Shown in pieces: positions 1-9,200 of a DNA stretch of 55,286 nt. The notes beneath the pieces are model-generated. The model was not told the DNA's origin. It saw only the letters and a list, made by a program, of their open reading frames with translations, and did no database searches. Within the stretch, counting starts at the first letter, position 1; the number at the start of each line of letters is the position of its first letter. This DNA comes from Sulfurimonas sp. (GTDB lineage Bacteria; Campylobacterota; Campylobacteria; Campylobacterales; Sulfurimonadaceae), in NCBI GenBank assembly GCA_027019325.1, contig JALUWT010000077.1, positions 1-55,286 of the forward strand, in the 5' to 3' direction. The translations under genes and the position numbers were made by a program.

Positions 1-261
1 AAGTTCTTTAAAGTTTATATCATTATCTAATAATAAGTGAGATGTTAAATTAGCACTACCAAATGTTAAATCAATAACTCTATCACAGTTAAATTTTTTT
101 AAGTCGTGAATATATCCAAAAAAAGCAGCTCTTTCTTGTGCAATGTCAGTCGGAACATAAAGTTTTAACTCATATCTTTTTGGCTCTTTACTACTATTTT
201 GATGATTAACAAATTCATCTATTTGTTTTAAAACTGCTGTCTTGGTAACTTCATTCACCAT
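1..261 (-). CDS. N-terminus of a protein with a possible SAM-methyltransferase-like motif, truncated by window edge
   Basis: Reverse-strand translation MVNEVTKTAVLKQIDEFVNHQ...RVIDLTFGSANLTSHLLLDND; start overlaps the hsdS-like stop; DLTFGSANLT resembles a methyltransferase motif I. Confidence 0.35.
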   Translation of the reverse strand, partial: MVNEVTKTAVLKQIDEFVNHQNSSKEPKRYELKLYVPTDIAQERAAFFGYIHDLKKFNCDRVIDLTFGSANLTSHLLLDNDINFKEL

Positions 262-1633
262 TAGACTGTCCTTTAAAAACTTCATTTAAAAATACTTTAT
301 CGAGCATGTTACTTTTATCTTGTACCGAATTGGCTAAATTTAACATCTTCTTTTTCCAGACATTAAATGTTCCTATGAACTCAGATAATATCTCTTGTAA
401 CTCATTCGAAGAGTAATTAGTTGTTATATCTGGGGTATTTATTGTATGTGTGCTCATATTCTCAACACTGGCAGTATTTTCTCCCCATTCATATTGAACA
501 TGATTTAAAATATTTAGCATAGAAAAATATAAATATAATGCATTGATATTATTTTCTGGAAGAATAGCTACATGATGTCTATCCATAGCAAATGGGAAAT
601 CTCTATAAAATACTTTTGTATCACCATCCTTATTAAAACTAACACAATTAATTCTTACCACATCGTCTTCATTGATAGCCTCAACATAGTATGCAATTGA
701 TTTATTCTTTACGGATCCAGTTGCAAGTGGTATATCACCTGGGTGAGATGTGTTGTATGATTTTATATAATGATTTTTGCCTTTTACAAATTTGAAATAA
801 TTTGTATCAGATAGTGATACAGAAATAAAATTAAAATCGCTACTGGTAACATTATATGATTTCAACTTAGCCCAATTATCAAACTGTTCTGAGATAAAGG
901 GATCTTTCATCTCAAAAACCTTGCTTAAAATAACTCTCGCTGTTTTACTAATATCATGTTTTAATAAAGTCATTTTGTGTGTAAGATTTTCTGTCTGAGC
1001 TTTTTGATAGTCTATAAATTCTACTATTGCTTCTTGAATCTCAAGTGAACTATAACCATCTACTGGCTCAGGAATCATTATTTTTATTTCTTTTTTGGAT
1101 TCATCATTTAGAGTCATTCCATTGTTGGTTTGAGTTCCATATTTTGGATATTCAATAATACAATTATATGCAACATATCTATTGTTAATATCTTTATTTA
1201 CAGTGAGAATATCAATTGCTTCATTACAATAAGCATGTTTATCAGAATTATAAATTTTTACCACACCAACAGTTAGTTTAAAAGATATAAGAATATCACC
1301 TTTTTTGATTGGGATTAGTTTTTCAGATTTACCTGTATTCTTTTTATCAACAGCATATCTAACTAATTCCATAGTTGTTTTTTCTTTTGTATTTGGATTG
1401 TCAATATATAAACCATCAATAGCATTCATATCAGAAACTTTAAACCAATCTATGTCACCTTCTGGATCTCTTTTTGGTGTAAACCCCATCCTTTTTATAC
1501 AAACCATCTCATCTGGATTATCTGAATAAATTCTTTTTGTTTTAAAAACAACATCATTCAAATCTAATTCAGTATATCTTCCAGTAGCTTTTTTATATTC
1601 CTCATATTTTTCAATAAGTGTAGGATTAAACAT
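251..1633 (-). CDS. hsdS: Type I restriction-modification specificity subunit (HsdS-like)
   Basis: Two TRD-like halves; follows the methylase gene with a short overlap; likely start is MFNPTLIEKYEEY. Confidence 0.7.
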   Translation of the reverse strand: MFNPTLIEKYEEYKKATGRYTELDLNDVVFKTKRIYSDNPDEMVCIKRMGFTPKRDPEGDIDWFKVSDMNAIDGLYIDNPNTKEKTTMELVRYAVDKKNTGKSEKLIPIKKGDILISFKLTVGVVKIYNSDKHAYCNEAIDILTVNKDINNRYVAYNCIIEYPKYGTQTNNGMTLNDESKKEIKIMIPEPVDGYSSLEIQEAIVEFIDYQKAQTENLTHKMTLLKHDISKTARVILSKVFEMKDPFISEQFDNWAKLKSYNVTSSDFNFISVSLSDTNYFKFVKGKNHYIKSYNTSHPGDIPLATGSVKNKSIAYYVEAINEDDVVRINCVSFNKDGDTKVFYRDFPFAMDRHHVAILPENNINALYLYFSMLNILNHVQYEWGENTASVENMSTHTINTPDITTNYSSNELQEILSEFIGTFNVWKKKMLNLANSVQDKSNMLDKVFLNEVFKGQSNGE

Positions 1634-3263
1634 GAAATATCTCCTGAACATTTTCGTATAGCTCACCCACAAGATCTTTTATTTCATTTTGCAATTGGGC
1701 TATATCTATATCTACATCTTCATTTTTAAAACCAATTTCCTTAGAAATCTCAATTCCATCACATTTGTTTCTAATTGTCTTACTAATATACTCATAATCT
1801 TTTTTAGCACTTAAATAATCTAATATTCTCTCGATGTCATCCTCAGAATAATAATGCTTCATTTTATCCTTAGAATATGGATGTGGAGAAAACAACTTAT
1901 CTTCTTTTGTATCTGCTTTTACAATTTTAATCGTCTTGTTAAAATTAGTATTTAAAAACCATAAATGAGAACTAATGTCTGTATTTGTAAACATTGCCTT
2001 TGGTTGTTCCAATACAGCTTTAACTATTCCCATATCAAATATGTGAGATCGTATTTTAGATTCACTTGATGAATCAGCTCCCGTAGATATTAATGTGCTT
2101 GAACTAATAATACAAGCAATTGCATCTTTATTGCGATTTTCTTTTTCCAGCTTCATCAAATTGATAATATGCTGCATAAATAAAAATTGTCCATCTGATT
2201 TTTTTGGTAAAACAACTTTACCTGTTTTATCATCTTTAATTACTTCAAAATTACTATTAACACTATTCATGTCTTCTACGATGATTTTATGGTCATGTTT
2301 CCAGTCAACACCAAACGGTGGATTAGCAATAATAAAGTTAAATGACTTGTCACTATTAATTTGTTTAGCAAATATAGGATTTGTTAAAGTGTTACCATAA
2401 GCGATTTGGTTTTCAATACCTTGACTTTTTCCATCAAGAGAAGTAATTTCTAAAAAGATTTTTGATAGCAACCAACTTTGACCATTATATTCTTGTCCAT
2501 ACACAGCAATTCTTTTCGCGGTTTTTTTTCTTTTTCCTGTTGGAGTTTTATTTAGGTTATTATCAAAGTAAATAGCTGATTCAATAACCATAGATCCAAC
2601 ACCACAAGTAGGATCATAGATAGCTATTTTTTCATCTTTGCGGATTGATTCTAAAGCAGATGCACAAGCTAAATGAATAATAGATTTTTGAGTAAAATGC
2701 TGACCTGTTAAAGTTCCGGATAGTTTTTTCATTCTAGCGATTGTTGTTTCATATAAATCTTTATATTTTTCCGATGGGTAATCAATAAAATTAGCTTTTT
2801 CAACATATATGTCTAATACCATTTCTAAATAACGAGGCTCTTCAAGCTCTTCAATATATTGAGATAATGTAAAGGTTTTTTTGTGATCCAAATATATCAG
2901 ACAGCTTTCTTCTACTGAGTTTTCCACACTGTCTTGTGCAGGAGTCATATAACTTGGCTGATTAAAATAAGAAAGATTAGAACCAAGATTTTTAATATCC
3001 GCAATGATATTCAAGAAAGTGTTTATTATGTTATCAGCTTCATACTCTTGATACTTGGCATCAGTAAGCCCAAATTTGTCTCTCCAGTCAAAGGTAAATT
3101 GAGTCTTCTTGTTATCAACGAGTAACTTTAATGCCATAAATGCAAGAATTCTCTGATCATAAACAGATTCATTAATACCGATTCCTCGAAGAATATCTGC
3201 ATATGCCCAATAGAAGTCACCTATCTTGTTTTCATCTTTTTTCATATCTGGTATCTTACTCAT
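1626..3263 (-). CDS. hsdM: N-6 adenine DNA methyltransferase (HsdM-like)
   Basis: Motif I region YDPTCGVGSMVIES and catalytic NPPFG (IIANPPFGVDW). Confidence 0.9.
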   Translation of the reverse strand: MSKIPDMKKDENKIGDFYWAYADILRGIGINESVYDQRILAFMALKLLVDNKKTQFTFDWRDKFGLTDAKYQEYEADNIINTFLNIIADIKNLGSNLSYFNQPSYMTPAQDSVENSVEESCLIYLDHKKTFTLSQYIEELEEPRYLEMVLDIYVEKANFIDYPSEKYKDLYETTIARMKKLSGTLTGQHFTQKSIIHLACASALESIRKDEKIAIYDPTCGVGSMVIESAIYFDNNLNKTPTGKRKKTAKRIAVYGQEYNGQSWLLSKIFLEITSLDGKSQGIENQIAYGNTLTNPIFAKQINSDKSFNFIIANPPFGVDWKHDHKIIVEDMNSVNSNFEVIKDDKTGKVVLPKKSDGQFLFMQHIINLMKLEKENRNKDAIACIISSSTLISTGADSSSESKIRSHIFDMGIVKAVLEQPKAMFTNTDISSHLWFLNTNFNKTIKIVKADTKEDKLFSPHPYSKDKMKHYYSEDDIERILDYLSAKKDYEYISKTIRNKCDGIEISKEIGFKNEDVDIDIAQLQNEIKDLVGELYENVQEIFHV

Positions 3264-3276
3264 AATTTATCCTTAA

Positions 3277-3510
3277 CTAGCAATTTTCTTTCCATTTTTT
3301 AACAATTTTTACAATATCAGCATCATCCATCATCGATAGTAAGCACATAATGTTATTTACAGCTTTAGGGTTTAGTGTCCCTTGCATATATTTTTGATAA
3401 GTTCCTGCCGAACAATGAATTCTTGCTGCCATCTCTTTTTGGGTAATTTTCTTACCTTCTTTTGAGACAATACTGCCGTGTATTGAAATAAATAATGACT
3501 TCATGTTCAT
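3277..3510 (-). CDS. XRE-family HTH regulator of the RM module
   Basis: Small HTH protein KKITQKEMAARIHCSAGTYQKYMQGTLNPKAVNNI, just upstream of hsdM on the same strand. Confidence 0.75.
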   Translation of the reverse strand: MNMKSLFISIHGSIVSKEGKKITQKEMAARIHCSAGTYQKYMQGTLNPKAVNNIMCLLSMMDDADIVKIVKKWKENC

Positions 3511-3523
3511 TGCTCTTCCTATA

Positions 3524-3600
3524 AAATAACTATACTAATTATATCATAAAATAGTTATTTATCTCTTTTAAATAATGTAAATCATTATTATAGTTATTAT
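3524..3600. promoter_or_regulatory. Repeated ATAGTTATT operator-like motifs upstream of the XRE gene
   Basis: AAATAACTAT (3524-3533) and ATAGTTATTT (3551-3560) are inverted; another ATAGTTATTAT at 3590-3600. Confidence 0.4.
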
Positions 3601-3754
3601 ATTTAGCATATAAATATAAATCATAATGATTTTTATATGTATTATTAGTATTATAATAGTGATTATACTATGAAATTTTTGAATTAATTAAAAAAAAATG
3701 ATGTGTAATTTTTACTTTGATTGGACTATTACTTTAAAATAGTACATATTATAA

Positions 3755-3772
3755 TGATAAAAATATTTATCA
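3755..3772. promoter_or_regulatory. Palindrome TGATAAA-AATA-TTTATCA upstream of capW (candidate CapW operator)
   Basis: 7-bp perfect arms; a 16-17 nt core recurs inverted after capW. Confidence 0.6.
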
Positions 3773-3816
3773 CTATTATTGTACAATCAATAAAAGCAAC
3801 TTGAAAAGGTCAATAT

Positions 3817-4767
3817 ATGGCAAAGAAGATTGAAGAGATACTTCCAAAGATTTTAAGAGATTTATCTAATGGAATAGCCATATCTACTGTTGAAGTTGAG
3901 AAAAAATATGGCTTTAGTGCAAGTGGAGTTAGAAATCATCTAAGAACACTAGAGCAAAGATTTTATAAGAATTGTTTCAAATATGATGGTAGTACAAAAA
4001 AATGGGTTGCTACGGATAGAGGATTTTTAACAAGAGAACTTTTAGAACCAGAAGAGGTAATTGTTTTAAACGGTATATATCGTAATAAAGATAGATTAGG
4101 TAGCTCTTTATCAAAAACACATGAAAATATGGTTGAGAGCTATTTAAAGAGAACTAAGAGCTATATTTTTAAGCAACATATAGCAGAAGATGTAACTGAA
4201 GATATGGAACAGGTTTTTGCCATATTTAAAAGAGCGATAAGTTCCAAAAATATAGTTGAACTAGATTACCCTTCAAAAGGTGCTTTGAAAACGAGAAGAG
4301 TATTCCCATATAAAATTGTGTACATAGAATATTATTGGTATCTGATATGTTATGAAGAAAACAAGAAAATAAAATCATTTCGTTTATCTCTTATACAATC
4401 TCCTCGCATACTCGATGAAGTGTATAAATATGATTTTGAAAATGTTAATTTGAGGCTAAAGTTAGCGATGAACGCTTATGTTGATTTTGAAGAGCCCATA
4501 AATACTGTTGACATTTTAGTAGCTAATCATCTTGTAAATCACATAGAGATAGCTTCATACTTTATGGCATGGAGAAAAACAGAGTATGTTACAGAAATTA
4601 ATAAAGTAAAGTATAGAAGATTTGAAGTGAATACTACTAACCCTAACTATAATGATATTATCCCTACAATTTTAAAATATATGCCACATATGCTTGTTGA
4701 GTCTCACGATGAATTAAAAGAAGCGATTGAAGAAAGGATGACAATTTATCAAAATAGTTACAAATGA
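3817..4767 (+). CDS. capW: HTH-WYL transcriptional regulator, CapW-like CBASS regulator
   Basis: N-terminal winged HTH and WYL-like domain (VELDYPSKGALKTRRVFPYKIVYIEYYWYLICYEE); directly upstream of a CBASS operon. Confidence 0.8.
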   Translation: MAKKIEEILPKILRDLSNGIAISTVEVEKKYGFSASGVRNHLRTLEQRFYKNCFKYDGSTKKWVATDRGFLTRELLEPEEVIVLNGIYRNKDRLGSSLSKTHENMVESYLKRTKSYIFKQHIAEDVTEDMEQVFAIFKRAISSKNIVELDYPSKGALKTRRVFPYKIVYIEYYWYLICYEENKKIKSFRLSLIQSPRILDEVYKYDFENVNLRLKLAMNAYVDFEEPINTVDILVANHLVNHIEIASYFMAWRKTEYVTEINKVKYRRFEVNTTNPNYNDIIPTILKYMPHMLVESHDELKEAIEERMTIYQNSYK

Positions 4768-4782
4768 TAAATATTTTTATCG
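4765..4782. promoter_or_regulatory. Palindrome GATAAA-TATT-TTTATC between capW and the CD-NTase (candidate CapW operator)
   Basis: TGATAAATATTTTTATCG; reverse complement matches the 3755-3772 core; overlaps the capW stop codon. Confidence 0.6.
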
Positions 4783-4895
4783 TTACATACTATACAATAC
4801 ATGATAGGTTTAAAATATTAGACAAATAAACACATTTATAGAAGCAGAACTCTGTTTACTATAATTGGAAATTTTAATCTAGATGGAGGATTATA

Positions 4896-5909
4896 ATGGC
4901 AAAGTTACAAAAAGAGTTCGGAAAATTTCATGAAGAAATAAAGCTCAAGAAATTTGATGAAAATAAAGATCTTAGAGAGAAAAGAGATTTACTTTTTAAA
5001 GATCTCAGAGAGGGTCTTAAAGACAAAAACATCCCAGGTACAACTAAAAAATTAACTTTCAGGGAAATTAATCAAGGTTCTTATTCTATGAATACGGGGA
5101 TTAAGCCTCAAAACGAAGATTATGATATTGATATAGGAGCTGTATTTAATATAACTAATGATGAGTATAACTCCGCAGAGTTAAAAAAGCTTGTGAGAGA
5201 TGCGCTAAATAAAGGAAATAGAACAGTTGTTTATAATCGTCCATGTTTAACCGTTGAGTATAAAACGGAAGATTATCATGTAGATTTAGCTGTATACTCT
5301 GAAAATAATGATGATATCCATATTGCTTGGGGAAAGGAGTTTTCGAGTGAAAAAATATGGTATAAGTCTGAACCTGAAGAGCTTACAACTTGGGTGTCTG
5401 ATGTATCTACTGTTGATGATGAATCTGCACAGTTTAGACGTAGTGTAAGATATCTTAAAAAATGGAAAGAAAAACATTTTTCAGCGAGTGGAAATAATGC
5501 ACCGCCATCTATTGGATTAACAATTCAAGCAAGGAAGGCTTTTAGCAGTTATGCCGCATATGATAATAATTATGACTTAACAGCACTAATAAGAGTTGTA
5601 ACATATATTAAGCAGGAATTTTCATCAAAATACGATTCTGATTCAGAAGTGTGGAAAGAGAGTATATCTGTAGCATTACCTGTTCAACCCTATAAAAATG
5701 TTTATTATAAAATGTCTTTAACCCAGCAAGATAATTTTTATAATAAAATATGCGACTTATTAGAACTTCTTGAAGCTGTAGATGCAGAAGAGTCAGATTT
5801 TGAAGCTAGTAAACTACTACAAAAGATTTTTGGAACTGATTTTCCACTTGCAGATGATATAAGAGCTTCAGAAAAAGCTCCATATGTAACTACAGGTCAG
5901 AATGCGTGA
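4896..5909 (+). CDS. CBASS CD-NTase (cGAS/DncV-like nucleotidyltransferase)
   Basis: GSYSMNTGIKPQNEDYDIDIGAVF plus VDLAVY nucleotidyltransferase motifs; followed by Cap2/Cap3/SAVED genes. Confidence 0.9.
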   Translation: MAKLQKEFGKFHEEIKLKKFDENKDLREKRDLLFKDLREGLKDKNIPGTTKKLTFREINQGSYSMNTGIKPQNEDYDIDIGAVFNITNDEYNSAELKKLVRDALNKGNRTVVYNRPCLTVEYKTEDYHVDLAVYSENNDDIHIAWGKEFSSEKIWYKSEPEELTTWVSDVSTVDDESAQFRRSVRYLKKWKEKHFSASGNNAPPSIGLTIQARKAFSSYAAYDNNYDLTALIRVVTYIKQEFSSKYDSDSEVWKESISVALPVQPYKNVYYKMSLTQQDNFYNKICDLLELLEAVDAEESDFEASKLLQKIFGTDFPLADDIRASEKAPYVTTGQNA

Positions 5910-7636
5910 CAGAGGATGAGATTGATACTTTAGTTTCTAAAGTATCATTATCAATAGTATTATCATATAAAAAGTCAGAAGAAAATAAGAGATATAATTT
6001 TGCACTTAAAGGTAGAAAAAGAGTCTGGAATATTTCATTGGATTTTCCCAATGACTTTCCTAAAAGTTTCCCAATAGTAAAGCTATTAGATATGTCTGAA
6101 GTTGGAAAAGTGGCACATGTTAATTCTGTTTGTACAGTTTGTATAGAAGAAAGTGACAGTGTACTTATTAATCATTATGAAGCAGTAAAAGTTCTAGAAC
6201 ACTATCTAGAAGATATTAAAACTTCTTTGGATAATTTTAGCTTAAGAGCATATCAGTATCAATTAATGGATGAATATGAAGGGTATTTTAACGCTAGTTT
6301 AGTAGATAGTGTAAATTCATTTTACAAAGCCACTGAAACATTAGAGTATGTATATTTGAAAGTGACACAGGTTTTAAAGAATAAAGATATATTTAATAGG
6401 GCACAAAGATATGATTATCCTGCCCTTATTTTAGATATGGATAATCTAGCCCCAAAAAACTATAGTAATGTGAAAAATATTAATGCAACAACTATAAAAG
6501 CTATTCATATACCATTGTTTAAACAAATTCTACCACCATCAAATGCAGAAAAAATATCATTGAGTTATTTGTATAATATTATCAAAAATATCACTTCAGA
6601 GAATCGAAATATTTTAGATATATTTTTAACAAAAGAAAAAGAAAAAAGACAATTTTTTGTTCTATTAAGCTTACCAAGAACAGAGAATGAAAGAACACAA
6701 TTATTATTAGAGTTTAGTTCAAAAAATAAATTAAAGCATCCTTTAACGGAACCCTCCGATGATTGGTTTATTGATTTATATTTTATAAACAGGCATAATC
6801 AAGAGTACTTACTTGAGAGGGGCGGTGCTGAAAATAGTTTACAAAATAAACATGTGACCATAGTAGGCTGTGGTTCAGTAGGTGGAGAAATTGCATATAT
6901 GTTGGCTAAAGCAGGTATTGGTAATTTAACATTGGTTGATAATGATAAATTACATCCTGACAATATTTACAGACATAGACTTGGTGGAAATATGATTAAT
7001 TATCTACCTAATAAAAAAACTGGAAAAGTAAAGCAATATAGTAAAACATTAGTATTAAAAAATTCATTAGAAAAAGATTTACCGCATATCAATGTTGATA
7101 TCAGATCAAAAAAGTTTGAGCAAGTATTAGATGAAGATTTTGTAAATGAATCAGACATGATAATAGTCGCTATAGGTTCTCCTATGCCAAGTTTTACAAT
7201 AAATGAAGAACTAAAAAAATTAGGAATTAATAAAGTAATTTTTTGTTGGAATGAACCAGCAAGTTATGGTGGTCATATAGTGCAACTGAACCTTCAGGAA
7301 TGTTGCTTACAGTGTCTTTACACATCAGACGATACTGGAGAGTTAGGAATATCTAAATTAGCTTTAGTAAAACCATCTCCAAAGATTTCAAAAAACTTAA
7401 CTGGGTGTGGAGGTGTATTTACACCTTTCTCATATTTAGATTCTTCCCAAACTGCTTTATTGGCATCTAAACAATGTGTTCGTGCCTTACAGACAGAGCT
7501 GGACTCCACTGCAATTAGCTGGAAAGATGAGGGAAATGGTATGTTAGAAACAACACAAAGATATGAAGATATTAATACCGTTGAGATGTCTTCTATCCAA
7601 TGTTCAGTAAAATGCAAGGTATGTAATAATGGATAA
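5906..7636 (+). CDS. cap2: CBASS Cap2, E2-E1 fusion ubiquitin-transferase-like enzyme
   Basis: N-terminal E2-like region with VCTVCIEE; ThiF/E1 fold VTIVGCGSVGGEIAYMLAKAGIGNLTLVDNDKLHPDNIYRH; E1-type cysteine TGCGGVFTPF; GTG start with 4-bp overlap. Confidence 0.92.
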   Translation: MTEDEIDTLVSKVSLSIVLSYKKSEENKRYNFALKGRKRVWNISLDFPNDFPKSFPIVKLLDMSEVGKVAHVNSVCTVCIEESDSVLINHYEAVKVLEHYLEDIKTSLDNFSLRAYQYQLMDEYEGYFNASLVDSVNSFYKATETLEYVYLKVTQVLKNKDIFNRAQRYDYPALILDMDNLAPKNYSNVKNINATTIKAIHIPLFKQILPPSNAEKISLSYLYNIIKNITSENRNILDIFLTKEKEKRQFFVLLSLPRTENERTQLLLEFSSKNKLKHPLTEPSDDWFIDLYFINRHNQEYLLERGGAENSLQNKHVTIVGCGSVGGEIAYMLAKAGIGNLTLVDNDKLHPDNIYRHRLGGNMINYLPNKKTGKVKQYSKTLVLKNSLEKDLPHINVDIRSKKFEQVLDEDFVNESDMIIVAIGSPMPSFTINEELKKLGINKVIFCWNEPASYGGHIVQLNLQECCLQCLYTSDDTGELGISKLALVKPSPKISKNLTGCGGVFTPFSYLDSSQTALLASKQCVRALQTELDSTAISWKDEGNGMLETTQRYEDINTVEMSSIQCSVKCKVCNNG

Positions 7637-8120
7637 CTCATGGGAAATAGAAATAAAAGGCATTGGACTACTTAAGATATCAGGTGAGCTTATTGAACAA
7701 TTAAAAGCATATCAGCAGCTCTCCACAGGTCAACTAGAATCTGGTGGTGTTCTTATAGGCAGTTTTTTGAATTCTGGCGGATACCTGATTATTAACAAAT
7801 TTACTCCACCACAAAATAATGATAAGCAGGGTAGATATCTTTTTTACCGCTCAAATGAGCATAATAAAGTTGTTAAAATAATTTGGGAAAAATCAAGTCA
7901 CATTTCAACATATGTAGGGTTATGGCATACACACGCTGAACCAATTCCTAGCTATTCTTCTCAAGATAAAAAAGATTGGAATGATACTCTTAATCAATCT
8001 GAATATGAGGGGAATAAATTATTTTTTTTTATCGTAGGACAAAGACATATAAGATGTTGGATGGGAATAAAAAAGATGTTTAGAAATAAAATAGAATTAA
8101 TAGGAGAAATACATGTTTGA
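7629..8120 (+). CDS. cap3: CBASS Cap3, JAB/JAMM isopeptidase
   Basis: JAMM motif: upstream ESGGVLIG glutamate and GLWHTHAEPIPSYSSQDKKDW. Confidence 0.92.
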   Translation: MDNSWEIEIKGIGLLKISGELIEQLKAYQQLSTGQLESGGVLIGSFLNSGGYLIINKFTPPQNNDKQGRYLFYRSNEHNKVVKIIWEKSSHISTYVGLWHTHAEPIPSYSSQDKKDWNDTLNQSEYEGNKLFFFIVGQRHIRCWMGIKKMFRNKIELIGEIHV

Positions 8121-9183
8121 GAAATGTTTAGCACTACTTAGGTATATCTTTGATACTTATATTAGATTTTGTAAAAGTACTTATCCAATGATTAAGTATG
8201 GGGTTAGGCTCTTATTGGGTACTCCATTGTTAGTGGGAGGAATTAATTTATTGCTATATGTGCCTTTGCCAGAAGATGTAGATTTTAAACTAATGGATAT
8301 ATCATATGGAGAAGTATCATATATCTCAATAGGAACAACAATTATAACAACTATATTAGGGGCAATACTCATAGCAGTAGGCTTAATAATGGCTAAACAA
8401 AAGGCAAGAAAAACTTCAAAAGTTTTAATTACATCTATGTTGGAAGAATCTGCTGAATTCCCAGATGATATATTAACAGATATAGAAAAAAAAGATGCTC
8501 GTGAAATGGTAGTCTTAGGATTAGTAGAAACAGAGAACTATGTTAACCAGTCAATAAAGATGTTTAATGCTGAACAAGAAGTGAATATATATGATCGTTT
8601 TATATTGAATCATGATTGTAAAAAGGTTCTATTGGGAGGTAGAGCTAGAGTGCCTTTTTTGGTTGCTTATGGCAGTAGATTTAGAAATATATCTGCAAAA
8701 ATAGTGTATTTCGACCAATTACATCAAAATCAAAAGTGGGAACTGTTAGATGATGTGAATGAAGATATATCAATTAATTATGAAGATATAGAAAGCATAG
8801 AAGCGAATAGAAATGGTGATATAGGTTTGGCAATAAGCTTCACAAGTCAAATATTAGATAGTCAACTCCCTCCATCCATTAAAAATCATACATTAATGAT
8901 TTCATCAAGTGTAGAACCTACAAGAAATTTAATAAAGAATCAGGATAATCTGCAAAAAATATCACATGAAATAAAATCTATTATAGATAAGCTATCTGTT
9001 AAAATAAACTGTAAATATATTCATATGTTCCTTTCAGTTCAAACATCTGTAGCATTAGAAATTGGTAGAAATTATCAAGAGGGAATGCATAAAAACTTTA
9101 TTGTGCATAATTTTGATGCAGTAGAGGGAAAATATGGTTGGAAAATTAATATTTGTAAAAATAAAATAGAAATACATGATTAA
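8113..9183 (+). CDS. cap14: CBASS effector: two transmembrane helices plus SAVED domain (Cap14-like)
   Basis: Two N-terminal hydrophobic helices then SAVED-like C-terminus KYIHMFLSVQTSVALEIGRNYQ...FIVHNFD; overlaps cap3. Confidence 0.8.
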   Translation: MFEKCLALLRYIFDTYIRFCKSTYPMIKYGVRLLLGTPLLVGGINLLLYVPLPEDVDFKLMDISYGEVSYISIGTTIITTILGAILIAVGLIMAKQKARKTSKVLITSMLEESAEFPDDILTDIEKKDAREMVVLGLVETENYVNQSIKMFNAEQEVNIYDRFILNHDCKKVLLGGRARVPFLVAYGSRFRNISAKIVYFDQLHQNQKWELLDDVNEDISINYEDIESIEANRNGDIGLAISFTSQILDSQLPPSIKNHTLMISSSVEPTRNLIKNQDNLQKISHEIKSIIDKLSVKINCKYIHMFLSVQTSVALEIGRNYQEGMHKNFIVHNFDAVEGKYGWKINICKNKIEIHD

Positions 9184-9200
9184 GTATATGGGGCTTTAAC

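Noticed and set aside
3520-3816. Left transposon end in the AT-rich XRE-capW intergenic region
   Set aside because: No TTGTAGC/GCTACAA-type repeats or TGACA terminus; palindromes there fit regulator operators better.
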